Assembly: GCF_900240945.1 (NCBI RefSeq)
Contig: NZ_OESG01000013.1
Coordinates: 1,116,001 to 1,180,000, forward strand
DNA length: 64,000 nucleotides
From: Mycobacterium sp. 3519A
GTDB lineage: Bacteria; Actinomycetota; Actinomycetes; Mycobacteriales; Mycobacteriaceae
Direction: 5' to 3'
Positions 52,168 to 60,495 of this stretch are shown here, piece after piece. The position numbers and the translations under genes are program-made. The notes beneath the pieces were generated by a model. The model saw only the letters and a list, made by a program, of their open reading frames with translations. It had not been told where the DNA came from and did no database searches. Within the stretch, counting starts at the first letter, position 1, and each line of letters opens with the position of its first letter.

Positions 52168-53589
52168 GTGAACCGACGCGCCAAGATCGTCTGCACACTC
52201 GGACCGGCCACCGCGACCGCTCCGCAGCTGGCCGAACTCATCGACGCCGGAATGGATGTGGCCCGGCTCAACTTCAGTCATGGTTCGCAGGCCGAGCATT
52301 CGGCGGTCTATGACACCGTGCGCCGCATCGCCGCCGAGCGGGGGCGTGCCGTGGGTGTGCTCGCCGACCTGCAGGGCCCGAAGATCCGGCTCGGCCGGTT
52401 CGCCGAGGGGCCGGTGTTCTGGGCCGACGGCGAGCAGATCGTGATCACCACGTCGGCGTGCGCCGGCGACCACGACAGGGTGTCGACGACGTACGACGGG
52501 CTGGCCGCAGATGTGCGTCCAGGTGACCGACTGCTGGTCAACGACGGCAAGATCGAACTGCGGGTGCTCGACGTGGACGACACCGATGTGCGCTGTGAGG
52601 TCATCCACGGCGGACCCGTCAGTGACAACAAGGGCATCTCGCTACCGGGTGTCGCGGTCAGCGTGCCGCCGCTGTCCGAGAAGGACATCGAAGATCTCAA
52701 GTTCGCCCTCGAACTCGGTGTCGACATGGTGGCCATGTCGTTCGTGCGGGCGCCCGAAGAGGTCAAGCTGGCGCACGCGATCATGGACGAGATGGGCAAG
52801 CGAGTTCCCGTCATGGTGAAACTCGAGAAACCGGAGGCGGTTTCGGACCTGCCCGCGATCATCGATGCGTTCGACGGCTTGATGGTCGCGCGCGGCGACC
52901 TCGGCGTCGAGATGCCGCTTGAGCAGGTTCCGCTGGTGCAGAAGCGGGCGATCAGCTTGTGCAGGCAGGCGGCCAAACCGGTCATCGTCGCGACGCACAT
53001 GCTCGATTCGATGGTCGCCGACACGCGCCCGACGCGGGCGGAGGTGTCCGACGTCGCCAACGCGATCTTCGACGGCGCCGACGCGGTGATGCTGTCCGCG
53101 GAGACCAGCGTCGGCGCCTACCCTGCGCACACCGTCGAGACGATGGGTCGCATCGTCATGACGGCCGAAGACGCACTGCGACAAGGCAAAGCGACCGAAC
53201 AAGCGCTGCGGGAAGACGAGGACGCGGGCATCAGCGATGCGGTTGCCGCGGCCGCGTGCCAGCTCGGCAGGCGAATCGGAGCGGTGGCGCTGTGCTGCTT
53301 CACCCGGTCGGGGGACACCGCGATGCGGTTGGCCCGGCAACGGTCGCCGTTGCCGCTGATCGCGTTCGCGCACAACGAATCGGTCAGGGCGCGGTTGGCG
53401 TTCACCTGGGGGATCCAGTCGGCGGTGTTGGCCCCGTCGAGCACACCGGAGACCATGCCTGCGGTGGTGAGCCGTGGTCTGGCCGATCTCGGTATCTCGC
53501 ATCCGGGCAGCCTGGTGGTCGTGGTGTCCGGGAGCCGTGACGGCGTCGCGGGCTACACCGACCGGATGCGCGTGCTGCGCATCGAGTGA
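52168..53589 (+). CDS. pyk: Pyruvate kinase
   Basis: A 473-aa enzyme for phosphoenolpyruvate plus ADP to pyruvate plus ATP. Motifs: AKIVCTLGPATATA, MDVARLNFSHGSQAEH, LADLQGPKIRLG, VMVKLEKPEAVSDLP (Lys-Glu), DGLMVARGDLGVEMP, and CRQAAKPVIVATHMLDSM. The GTG at 52168 is preferred because AGAGGA precedes it and homology starts at NRRAKIVCT. Co-directional with the PanE-like gene. This may be a second pyruvate kinase, since sequence and position differ from a housekeeping locus, but that cannot be confirmed here. Confidence 0.93.
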   Translation: MNRRAKIVCTLGPATATAPQLAELIDAGMDVARLNFSHGSQAEHSAVYDTVRRIAAERGRAVGVLADLQGPKIRLGRFAEGPVFWADGEQIVITTSACAGDHDRVSTTYDGLAADVRPGDRLLVNDGKIELRVLDVDDTDVRCEVIHGGPVSDNKGISLPGVAVSVPPLSEKDIEDLKFALELGVDMVAMSFVRAPEEVKLAHAIMDEMGKRVPVMVKLEKPEAVSDLPAIIDAFDGLMVARGDLGVEMPLEQVPLVQKRAISLCRQAAKPVIVATHMLDSMVADTRPTRAEVSDVANAIFDGADAVMLSAETSVGAYPAHTVETMGRIVMTAEDALRQGKATEQALREDEDAGISDAVAAAACQLGRRIGAVALCCFTRSGDTAMRLARQRSPLPLIAFAHNESVRARLAFTWGIQSAVLAPSSTPETMPAVVSRGLADLGISHPGSLVVVVSGSRDGVAGYTDRMRVLRIE

Positions 53590-53600
53590 CGCCCCCTGGC

Positions 53601-53657
53601 CGAACGTTCCTTACCGCTCGAAATTTCGCCGATTTTTCGAGCGGTACGGAACGTTCG
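53601..53657. terminator. Large hairpin between pyk and the PAS gene
   Basis: CGAACGTTCC pairs with GGAACGTTCG at the base, then ACCGCTCGAAA pairs with TTTCGAGCGGT: arms of about 23 bp with an 11-nt loop. It lies between the convergent 3' ends of pyk and the PAS gene, so it is a likely bidirectional terminator. Confidence 0.7.
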
Positions 53658-53675
53658 CCGCACGCTGCGGGCGGG

Positions 53676-54137
53676 TCAGGCCGACGCCGCCCGGCTTTCG
53701 AGTTCGGCGATCTTGGCGCGCAGTTCACGCTCGGCGTTGCGGCGCTCGCTGACCTCGCGCATGATCGCCGAGATCCCGACGATCTGGTCGGCATCGTCCC
53801 GCAGCAGCGCGACACTGAACTCGATCGACAGCCGATGCCCGTCGCGGTGGGTGGCAGGCACGCTCAGCAGCTTGTCGCCGTACCGGGTATATCCGGTGGC
53901 CATGGTCTGGAAGTAGCCCTTCCAGTGCCGCTCGCGCAGCTTCTCCGGAATGATGATGTCCAGGTTCTGGCCCAGCGCCTCCTCGACCGAGTAGCCGAAC
54001 ATCCGCGCGGACCCCTCATTCCACAACCTGATGATTCCGGCCGGATCGGTGACCACGATGGCCTCGCCGGATTCCCTGACGACCGCCGCGGCAAGCCATT
54101 CCTCGGTCACACCGGTCACATTCGAACCTTCGGCCAC
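53676..54137 (-). CDS. PAS-domain protein
   Basis: A 153-aa protein with one PAS domain and almost nothing else: AAAVVRESGEAIVVTDPAGIIRLWNEGSARMFGYSVEEALGQNLDIIIPEKLRERHWKGY, YTRYGDKLLSVPATHRDGHRLSIEFSVALLRD, and a C-terminal coiled coil (SERRNAERELRAKIAELESR). It may sense a ligand, redox state or light through a bound cofactor and signal through a partner. No output domain is present. Confidence 0.88.
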   Translation of the reverse strand: MAEGSNVTGVTEEWLAAAVVRESGEAIVVTDPAGIIRLWNEGSARMFGYSVEEALGQNLDIIIPEKLRERHWKGYFQTMATGYTRYGDKLLSVPATHRDGHRLSIEFSVALLRDDADQIVGISAIMREVSERRNAERELRAKIAELESRAASA

Positions 54138-54245
54138 GTCACGCTCCGTTCCTCATTCGATTGCTCGCTGGACATAGTCGCAGGAGACCTCTAGCATACG
54201 CAATATCGAATACTGAATACAATCTGAGAGCGCTGAGGAGGGCCT

Positions 54246-55178
54246 GTGCTGCTGCGCCAACTGGAGTACTTCGTGGCGGTGGCCAGGGAGCGACACTTTG
54301 CGCGCGCGGCCGAGAGCTGCTACGTGTCGCAGCCTGCGCTGTCCACCTCGATCGCAAAGTTGGAACGCGAGCTCAGCGTCACCCTCATCAACCGTGGCCA
54401 GAACTTCGAAGGGTTGACCCCCGAGGGCGAACGGTTGGTCGTCTGGGCCAAGCGCGTGCTCGCCGAGCACGACGCTCTCAAGGCCGAGGCCGCCGCGATG
54501 CGCTCCGGCATCTCGGCGACGTTGCGGCTCGGGACGGGGCCGACGGTGTCGACGACGGCGGCTCTTCCGGTGGCGGCATTCTGCGCGCTGCACCCGTTGG
54601 CAAGGGTGAAGGTGTGCTCGCGGCTATCGTCCACCGAGTTGCTCCGTCAACTCCGCGACTTCGAATTGGACGTGGCCATCGCACATTTCGGCCCTGACGA
54701 CCAGTCGGGGCTCGAGGTGGTGCCGCTGTATGAAGAGCAGTATGTGCTTCTGGTGGCGGGTGATCAGCTGGTGCCGTCAGCACGGACCATCACCTGGGCC
54801 GAGGCGGCCCAGTTGCCGCTGGCACTGCTCACACCCGATATGCGCTTTCGCCAGTTCATCGACAAGGCCTTCGCAGGCAGCGGGGCGCTGCCCGCGCCGC
54901 AGGTCGAAACCGACTCCGTCGCATCGCTTTACGCACACGTCGCGACCGGCGCGTGGGCCAGCGTGGTGCCGCACACCTGGCTGCGCGCGATGCCGGTGAA
55001 CGGCGCGGCGAGGGTGATCCGCCTGGTCGGGCCCGACACCACAGCACAGATCTCGATGGCGATTCACGCCGGCATGCCCGGCTCCGTCGCCGCGCGGGCG
55101 TTCTTGAACGTCGCCGTCGGAACGCCGTTGAACGACATCTTCGAACTGCACGGAAAGGATCTCGTCCACGTCGCATAA
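54246..55178 (+). CDS. LysR-family regulator
   Basis: A 310-aa LysR: HTH LRQLEYFVAVARERHFARAAESCYVSQPALSTSIAKLERELSVTLINR, and a substrate-binding domain with LRLGTGPTVSTTAALPVAAF and FELDVAIAHFGPDDQSGLEVVPLYEEQYVLLVAG. The GTG at 54246 follows GAGGAGGGCCT. It lies just upstream of oxc and frc in the same direction, so regulation of oxalate degradation is a sensible inference, with oxalate or oxalyl-CoA as a possible ligand. Confidence 0.9.
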   Translation: MLLRQLEYFVAVARERHFARAAESCYVSQPALSTSIAKLERELSVTLINRGQNFEGLTPEGERLVVWAKRVLAEHDALKAEAAAMRSGISATLRLGTGPTVSTTAALPVAAFCALHPLARVKVCSRLSSTELLRQLRDFELDVAIAHFGPDDQSGLEVVPLYEEQYVLLVAGDQLVPSARTITWAEAAQLPLALLTPDMRFRQFIDKAFAGSGALPAPQVETDSVASLYAHVATGAWASVVPHTWLRAMPVNGAARVIRLVGPDTTAQISMAIHAGMPGSVAARAFLNVAVGTPLNDIFELHGKDLVHVA

Positions 55179-55216
55179 CGCCTGCGGTGGACGTAGGTCC
55201 GCCTTCGGCACGCCGT

Positions 55217-55233
55217 GATAACCGCCGTTTATC
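55217..55233. promoter_or_regulatory. LysR-type operator candidate upstream of oxc
   Basis: GATAA-ccgccgt-TTATC, a perfect 5+7+5 inverted repeat in the 152-bp gap between lysR and oxc. LysR regulators recognise similar dyads (T-N11-A). Confidence 0.5.
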
Positions 55234-55330
55234 GGGTGATTGGAAACAGGTGTTGGACTCACCCGACCGCGACGCGGAAAGTTAACTCCAACAAGGGAAT
55301 AAGCGCGAACAGCCAGGAAGGGCCCACATC

Positions 55331-57073
55331 ATGACCATTGCTTCCCTGCCGGACACGGAGGTAGAGAGCGCCCCCGAGCCGCAAGAGCCGGGTGCTCTCA
55401 CCGATGGGATCCATCTGGTCGTGGACGCGCTCAAGCTCAACGACGTACACACCATCTACGGTGTGGTCGGCATCCCGATCACCGACCTGGCCCGCCTCGC
55501 CCAGGCATCGGGCATCCGCTACATCGGTTTCCGCCACGAGAGCGACGCCGGCCACGCTGCGGCCGCAGCGGGCTTTTTGACCAAGAAGCCCGGCATCTGC
55601 CTGACCGTCTCGGCCCCCGGCTTCCTCAACGGCCTTGTGGCACTGGCTAATGCGACCACCAACTGCTTCCCGATGGTCCAGATCTCCGGCTCCAGTGAGC
55701 GCCATCTGGTCGACCTGCAGCGCGGCGACTACGAGGAGATGGACCAGCTGGCGGCGGCCAGGATGTTCGCCAAGGCGGCCTACCGAGTATCGCGGGCCGA
55801 GGACATCGGCCGGGGTATCGCCCGCGCCATCCGCACCGCGGCCTCCGGCCGTCCCGGCGGCGTGTACCTCGACATCCCGGCCGCGGTGCTGGGCGAGGTG
55901 ATCGACGCGGCAGAGGCCTCCAAGACGTTGTGGAAGGTCGTCAACCCCGCGCCGCGGCAACTGCCGGAGACCGAAATGGTCGACTCCGCAATCGATCTGC
56001 TCGCCAACGCCAAGCGGCCACTGATCGTGCTCGGTAAGGGCGCGGCCTACGCGCAGGCCGACGAGCAGATCCGCGAATTCGTCGAGACCACCGGCGTACC
56101 GTACCTGCCGATGTCGATGGCCAAGGGCCTGCTGCCCGACGACCACCCACAGTCGGCGGCCACCGCCCGCTCGCTGGCCCTCAAGCGCGCCGACGTCGTG
56201 ATGCTCGTCGGAGCCCGGCTCAACTGGCTGCTCGGACACGGCGATGCGCCGCAATGGAATCCGGACGCCAAGTTCATCCAGGTGGACATCGCTGCCAACG
56301 AGATGGACAGCAACCAACCGATCGCGGCGCCGCTGGTCGGCGACATCGGCTCGGTGATGGAGGCGCTGCTCGAGCGGGCGAAGCCCGGCCAGATCAGCGT
56401 GCAGTCCGACTGGCGCGAAGAGCTGGAGGCGAAGTCGTCGTCGAACGTCGCCAAGATGGCAGGCCGACTGGAATCGGCGCTGACCGCGCACCCGATGAAA
56501 TTCCTCGGAGCGCTGCAGGCCATCCGCGACGTGCTGCAGGACAACCCGCAGGCCTACGTCGTCAACGAGGGCGCCAACGCACTCGACTTGGCGCGCAACA
56601 CGATTGGCATGCAGGTGCCGCGGCACCGGCTGGACAGCGGCACATGGGGCGTGATGGGCATCGGCATGGGTTACGCGATCGCCGCCGCCGTCGAGACCGG
56701 TGACCCGGTCGTCGCGATCGAGGGCGACAGCGCATTCGGGTTCTCCGGTATGGAACTGGAGGCGATTTGCCGCTACAACCTGCCGATCGTCACCGTCATC
56801 CTCAACAACAGCGGCGTCTACCGCGGAGACGAATCGTCGAACACGACGGACCCGGCGCCGACCGTGCTGCAGGCAAGGCACGAATACATGATCAAAGCGT
56901 TCGGTGGCAAGGGATATCAGGCCACGACACCCGCAGAAGTTGCGGCAGCACTGCGCGAAGCCCTCGCGTCGGGCAGGCCTGCGCTCATCGACTGCGTCAT
57001 CGATCCCTCGGACGGGACCGAGAGCGGCAACATCGCGCATCTCAACCCGAAGGGCATCACCGCAAAGCACTGA
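55331..57073 (+). CDS. oxc: Oxalyl-CoA decarboxylase
   Basis: A 580-aa TPP enzyme that converts oxalyl-CoA to formyl-CoA and CO2. Features: [56 protein letters not shown] (Glu activator), ADP/CoA-region, [60 protein letters not shown] and a C-terminal [10 protein letters not shown] tail. The [13 protein letters not shown] and SGVYRGDE sequences distinguish it from acetolactate synthases. It is followed 46 bp later by frc, the partner enzyme of oxalate catabolism. Confidence 0.94.
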   Translation: MTIASLPDTEVESAPEPQEPGALTDGIHLVVDALKLNDVHTIYGVVGIPITDLARLAQASGIRYIGFRHESDAGHAAAAAGFLTKKPGICLTVSAPGFLNGLVALANATTNCFPMVQISGSSERHLVDLQRGDYEEMDQLAAARMFAKAAYRVSRAEDIGRGIARAIRTAASGRPGGVYLDIPAAVLGEVIDAAEASKTLWKVVNPAPRQLPETEMVDSAIDLLANAKRPLIVLGKGAAYAQADEQIREFVETTGVPYLPMSMAKGLLPDDHPQSAATARSLALKRADVVMLVGARLNWLLGHGDAPQWNPDAKFIQVDIAANEMDSNQPIAAPLVGDIGSVMEALLERAKPGQISVQSDWREELEAKSSSNVAKMAGRLESALTAHPMKFLGALQAIRDVLQDNPQAYVVNEGANALDLARNTIGMQVPRHRLDSGTWGVMGIGMGYAIAAAVETGDPVVAIEGDSAFGFSGMELEAICRYNLPIVTVILNNSGVYRGDESSNTTDPAPTVLQARHEYMIKAFGGKGYQATTPAEVAAALREALASGRPALIDCVIDPSDGTESGNIAHLNPKGITAKH

Positions 57074-57119
57074 GCTCGCTCGCACCGACACGACAACAAC
57101 CGACGAAAGGAAACGTGTC

Positions 57120-58376
57120 ATGACCGATTTGCCCCTCTCCGGGATCAAGGTGATTGACTTCACCGGGGTCCAGGCAGGCCCGGCGTGCACCCAGATGCTC
57201 GCCTGGCTCGGAGCCGACGTCCTGAAGGTCGAGCGGACGAGCGGCGGTGATGTCACGCGTAACCAGTTGCGGGACATCCCCGAACTGGACGCGCTGTACT
57301 TCACCATGCTCAACAGCAACAAGCGCTCGCTGGCGATCAACACGAAGTCACCCGAGGGTCTCGAGGTGATGGAGAAGCTGATTCGCGAGGCGGACGTGCT
57401 GGTGGAGAACTTCGCACCGGGCGCCATGGACCGGATGGGCCTGTCGTGGGAGAAGATCCAGGAATGGAACCCGCGGTTGATCTTCGGTTCCGTCAAGGGC
57501 TTCAACGACGACTCGTCCTGGAATGACCTCAAGGTGTACGAGAACGTCGCGCAGTGTGCCGGCGGCAACGCCTCGACCACCGGGTTCTGGGATGGCCCGC
57601 CGACCGTTGCCGGCGCCGCCCTTGGCGACAGCAACACGGGTATGCACCTGCTGATTGGCATCCTGACCGCGCTGATCCACCGGGAGAAGACCGGCAAGGG
57701 CCAGAAGGTTTCGGCCGCCATGCAGGACGCCGTGCTGAACCTGTGCCGGGTCAAGCTGCGCGACCAGCAGCGCCTGGAGCGTGTCGGCTACCTGGAGGAG
57801 TACCCGCAGTGGCCGAACGGCGAGTTCGGCGAGGCCGTTCCGCGCGGTGGCAACGCAGGCGGCGGCGGGCAGCCGGGCTGGGTCGTCAAGTGCAAGGGCT
57901 GGGAGACCGACCCCAACGCCTACATCTACTTCACCATTCAGGAGCAGAACTGGAAGCGCACCGCCGAGGCAATCGGTCGGCCCGAGTGGGTGGACGACCC
58001 CGGCTACAGCACCGCGCGTGCCCGTCAGGACAAGATCTTCGACATCTTCGCCGAGATCGAGAAGTGGCTGGCGGACAAGACGAAGTGGGAAGCGGTCGAC
58101 ATTCTGCGTGAGTGGGAGGTGCCGTGTGCGCCCGTCATGTCCATGAAGGACCTCGCGGAGGACAAGGACCTGCGCAAGAGCGGCAGCATCGTCGAGGTCG
58201 AGCAGCCGGGCCGGGGTACCTACCTGACCGTCGGCAGCCCGATCAAGTTCTCGTCGTTCAAGCCCGACATCAAGGGCGCGCCACTGCTCGGTGAGCACAC
58301 CGACCAGGTCCTCGCCGAACTGGGCTACGACGCGGAGACCATCGCTGCGTGGCACGAGAAGAAGATCGTCGTTTAA
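57120..58376 (+). CDS. frc: Formyl-CoA:oxalate CoA-transferase
   Basis: A 418-aa class III CoA-transferase that moves CoA from formyl-CoA to oxalate, regenerating oxalyl-CoA and releasing formate. Motifs: [86 protein letters not shown] (catalytic Asp in GDSNTG), [14 protein letters not shown] and [20 protein letters not shown] sits 9 nt before ATG 57120. Together with Oxc it forms the complete cytosolic oxalate cycle. Confidence 0.95.
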   Translation: MTDLPLSGIKVIDFTGVQAGPACTQMLAWLGADVLKVERTSGGDVTRNQLRDIPELDALYFTMLNSNKRSLAINTKSPEGLEVMEKLIREADVLVENFAPGAMDRMGLSWEKIQEWNPRLIFGSVKGFNDDSSWNDLKVYENVAQCAGGNASTTGFWDGPPTVAGAALGDSNTGMHLLIGILTALIHREKTGKGQKVSAAMQDAVLNLCRVKLRDQQRLERVGYLEEYPQWPNGEFGEAVPRGGNAGGGGQPGWVVKCKGWETDPNAYIYFTIQEQNWKRTAEAIGRPEWVDDPGYSTARARQDKIFDIFAEIEKWLADKTKWEAVDILREWEVPCAPVMSMKDLAEDKDLRKSGSIVEVEQPGRGTYLTVGSPIKFSSFKPDIKGAPLLGEHTDQVLAELGYDAETIAAWHEKKIVV

Positions 58377-58450
58377 TCCCGCCCGCCCGGGTGTGAACCG
58401 CCCCAGGCGCGTCCTGGGGCGGTTCAACCCATTTCGTTAGGAGTCGAGGC

Positions 58451-58909
58451 ATGAACACCGCCCTTGTTCGAGATATCGTCACGACTCACAAAGGGCAGCG
58501 AGGCGCTTTGCTTCCGATCCTGCACGCCATCCAGGAAGCACTGGGATGCGTTCCACCGGAGGCTATTCCGGTGCTCGCTGACGAATTGAACCTGTCCCGC
58601 GCCGACGTGCACGGCGTGGTGTCCTTCTATCACGACTTCCGTTCGACGCCCGCTGGGCGTACCACGGTCCGCATCTGCCGCGGAGAGGCCTGTCAGGCCG
58701 TCGGTGCGCAACGTCTGGTGGACCACCTGCAAGACACCCGCGGGCTGAGTCTAGGGGACACCAGCGCGGACGGTTCCGTCACTGTCGAACAGGTCTTCTG
58801 CCTCGGCAACTGCGCGTTGGGGCCCGCGGCGCAAGTGAACGGCCGGCTGCGGGGACGGCTGGACGAAGCACGCTTGACGACGATCCTTGATGAGGCGGTC
58901 GCGCAATGA
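58451..58909 (+). CDS. fdsG: NAD-dependent formate dehydrogenase gamma subunit
   Basis: A 152-aa NuoE-like thioredoxin-fold protein with a 2Fe-2S site from CRGEAC and CLGNC. It begins MNTALVRDIVTTHKGQRGALLPILHAIQEALGCVP. In soluble Fds enzymes it passes electrons toward the FMN subunit. It overlaps fdsB by 4 bp. The gene follows frc by 74 bp, so formate from oxalate can be oxidised directly. Confidence 0.93.
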   Translation: MNTALVRDIVTTHKGQRGALLPILHAIQEALGCVPPEAIPVLADELNLSRADVHGVVSFYHDFRSTPAGRTTVRICRGEACQAVGAQRLVDHLQDTRGLSLGDTSADGSVTVEQVFCLGNCALGPAAQVNGRLRGRLDEARLTTILDEAVAQ

Positions 58910-60495
58910 ACACACCCGTAACTGTTTACGTGCCAAGGGACTCCGCGGCCAAGTCGGTCGGCGCCGACGACGTCGCAGCAGCACTGAACAGCGCGGCGAC
59001 GCGCCGCGGCCGCGCTGTTCAGGTGGTGCGCAACGGGTCCCGCGGAATGCTCTGGCTCGAGCCGCTGGTGGAGGTGGAGACCCCGCAGGGGCGCGTCGGC
59101 TATGGGCCGGTGGCGGCCGCCGACGTCGACGACCTGGTGGCGGCCGGCCTCCTGGACGGAGCCGACCTGCCGCAGCGGCTGGGCGTGGTCGACGAATTGC
59201 CTTGGCTGGCATCGCAGAACCGGGTCACCTTCTCCCGGATGGGTGTCACCGATCCGCTGTCGCCCGACGACTATCTGCGGCACGGCGGCATCGTCGGCCT
59301 GGTTCGTGCGCTCGAGATGTCGCCGGCGGACGTCGTCGCTGAGGTGACGGAGTCCGGATTGCGCGGCCGCGGCGGCGCAGGATTCCCGGCCGGCATCAAG
59401 TGGAAGACGGTGCTCGACTGCGTCGACGAGTTGAAGTTCGTCTGCTGTAACGCCGACGAAGGCGACAGCGGCACGTTCGCCGACCGCATGCTGATGGAGG
59501 GCGATCCGTTCCTGCTCATCGAGGGCATGACGATCGCCGCGTACGCGGTCGGCGCCACCGAGGGCTACATCTACATCAGGTCGGAGTACCCCGACGCGAT
59601 CGCCACGATGCGCGCCGCGATCGAGATCGCTTACGGCCGAGGGTGGCTCGGCGACGGCGTGCTCGGCTCGTCACTGAACTTCGACCTCTTCGTGCGCGTG
59701 GGCGGCGGCGCCTACATCTGCGGCGAGGAAACCTCGATGCTGGAGAGTCTGGAGGGCAAGCGCGGCATGGTCCGCGCCAAGCCGCCGATTCCGGCGATCA
59801 ACGGTTTGTTCGGGAAGCCGACCGTGGTGAACAACGTGCTCACCCTTGGCACGGTGCCGACGGTGCTCGCGCACGGCGCCAAGGCCTACCAACAACTCGG
59901 CGTCGAGCGGTCCCGCGGCACCCAGGTCTTCCAACTCGGCGGCAACATCAAGCACGGCGGCATCGTCGAGACCGCGTTCGGCATCACCCTCGGTGAACTC
60001 GTCGACGGTTACGGCGGCGGCACCCGGTCCGGTCGCTCGGTACGGGCGGTGCAGGTCGGCGGGCCGCTGGGCGCGTACCTGCCGAGGGCGCAGTTCGACC
60101 TGCCGATGGACTACGAGGCGTTCGCCGCGGCGGGTGCCATGGTCGGTCACGGTGGCGTCGTGGTGTTCGACGAGACCGTCGACATGGCGGCGCAGGCCCG
60201 GTTCGCGATGGAATTCTGCGCTGCGGAGTCGTGCGGCAAGTGCACACCCTGTCGGGTCGGCGCGGTGCGCGGCGTTGAGGTCATCGACCGGATCACCGCA
60301 GGGGAGCACCGCGACGAAAACCTGGCGCTGCTCGAGGATCTGTGCGACGTGATGACCGAAGGTTCGTTGTGCGCGATGGGCGGGCTGACGCCGATGCCCG
60401 TGCGCAGCGCGATCAACCATTTCCCAGACGATTTCTCCGCCAAAGAACCCACAGCCAAAGAACCCATCAGCGCGAGGACGGAAGGCCAGCCATGA
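58906..60495 (+). CDS. fdsB: NAD-dependent formate dehydrogenase beta subunit
   Basis: A 529-aa NuoF-like protein. An N-terminal thioredoxin-like part (about 1-110) precedes the FMN/NAD domain: SGLRGRGGAGFPAGIKWKTV (FMN loop), CCNADEGDSGTFADR, YIYIRSEYPDA, YICGEETSMLESLEGKRGMVRAKPP (NADH), and the 4Fe-4S motif ESCGKCTPCRVG with a late Cys. It reduces NAD+ with electrons from formate. It overlaps fdsG and fdsA by 4 bp each. Confidence 0.94.
   Translation: MNTPVTVYVPRDSAAKSVGADDVAAALNSAATRRGRAVQVVRNGSRGMLWLEPLVEVETPQGRVGYGPVAAADVDDLVAAGLLDGADLPQRLGVVDELPWLASQNRVTFSRMGVTDPLSPDDYLRHGGIVGLVRALEMSPADVVAEVTESGLRGRGGAGFPAGIKWKTVLDCVDELKFVCCNADEGDSGTFADRMLMEGDPFLLIEGMTIAAYAVGATEGYIYIRSEYPDAIATMRAAIEIAYGRGWLGDGVLGSSLNFDLFVRVGGGAYICGEETSMLESLEGKRGMVRAKPPIPAINGLFGKPTVVNNVLTLGTVPTVLAHGAKAYQQLGVERSRGTQVFQLGGNIKHGGIVETAFGITLGELVDGYGGGTRSGRSVRAVQVGGPLGAYLPRAQFDLPMDYEAFAAAGAMVGHGGVVVFDETVDMAAQARFAMEFCAAESCGKCTPCRVGAVRGVEVIDRITAGEHRDENLALLEDLCDVMTEGSLCAMGGLTPMPVRSAINHFPDDFSAKEPTAKEPISARTEGQP

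Noticed and set aside
55259..57754. Open frame of 831 codons antisense to oxc and frc
   Set aside because: Codon bias of high-GC DNA keeps the reverse frame open; the protein is His/Arg/Val-rich with no motif, while oxc and frc on the other strand are unmistakable.
59671..60420. 249-codon frame antisense to fdsB
   Set aside because: No motif; explained by the strong fdsB reading frame.
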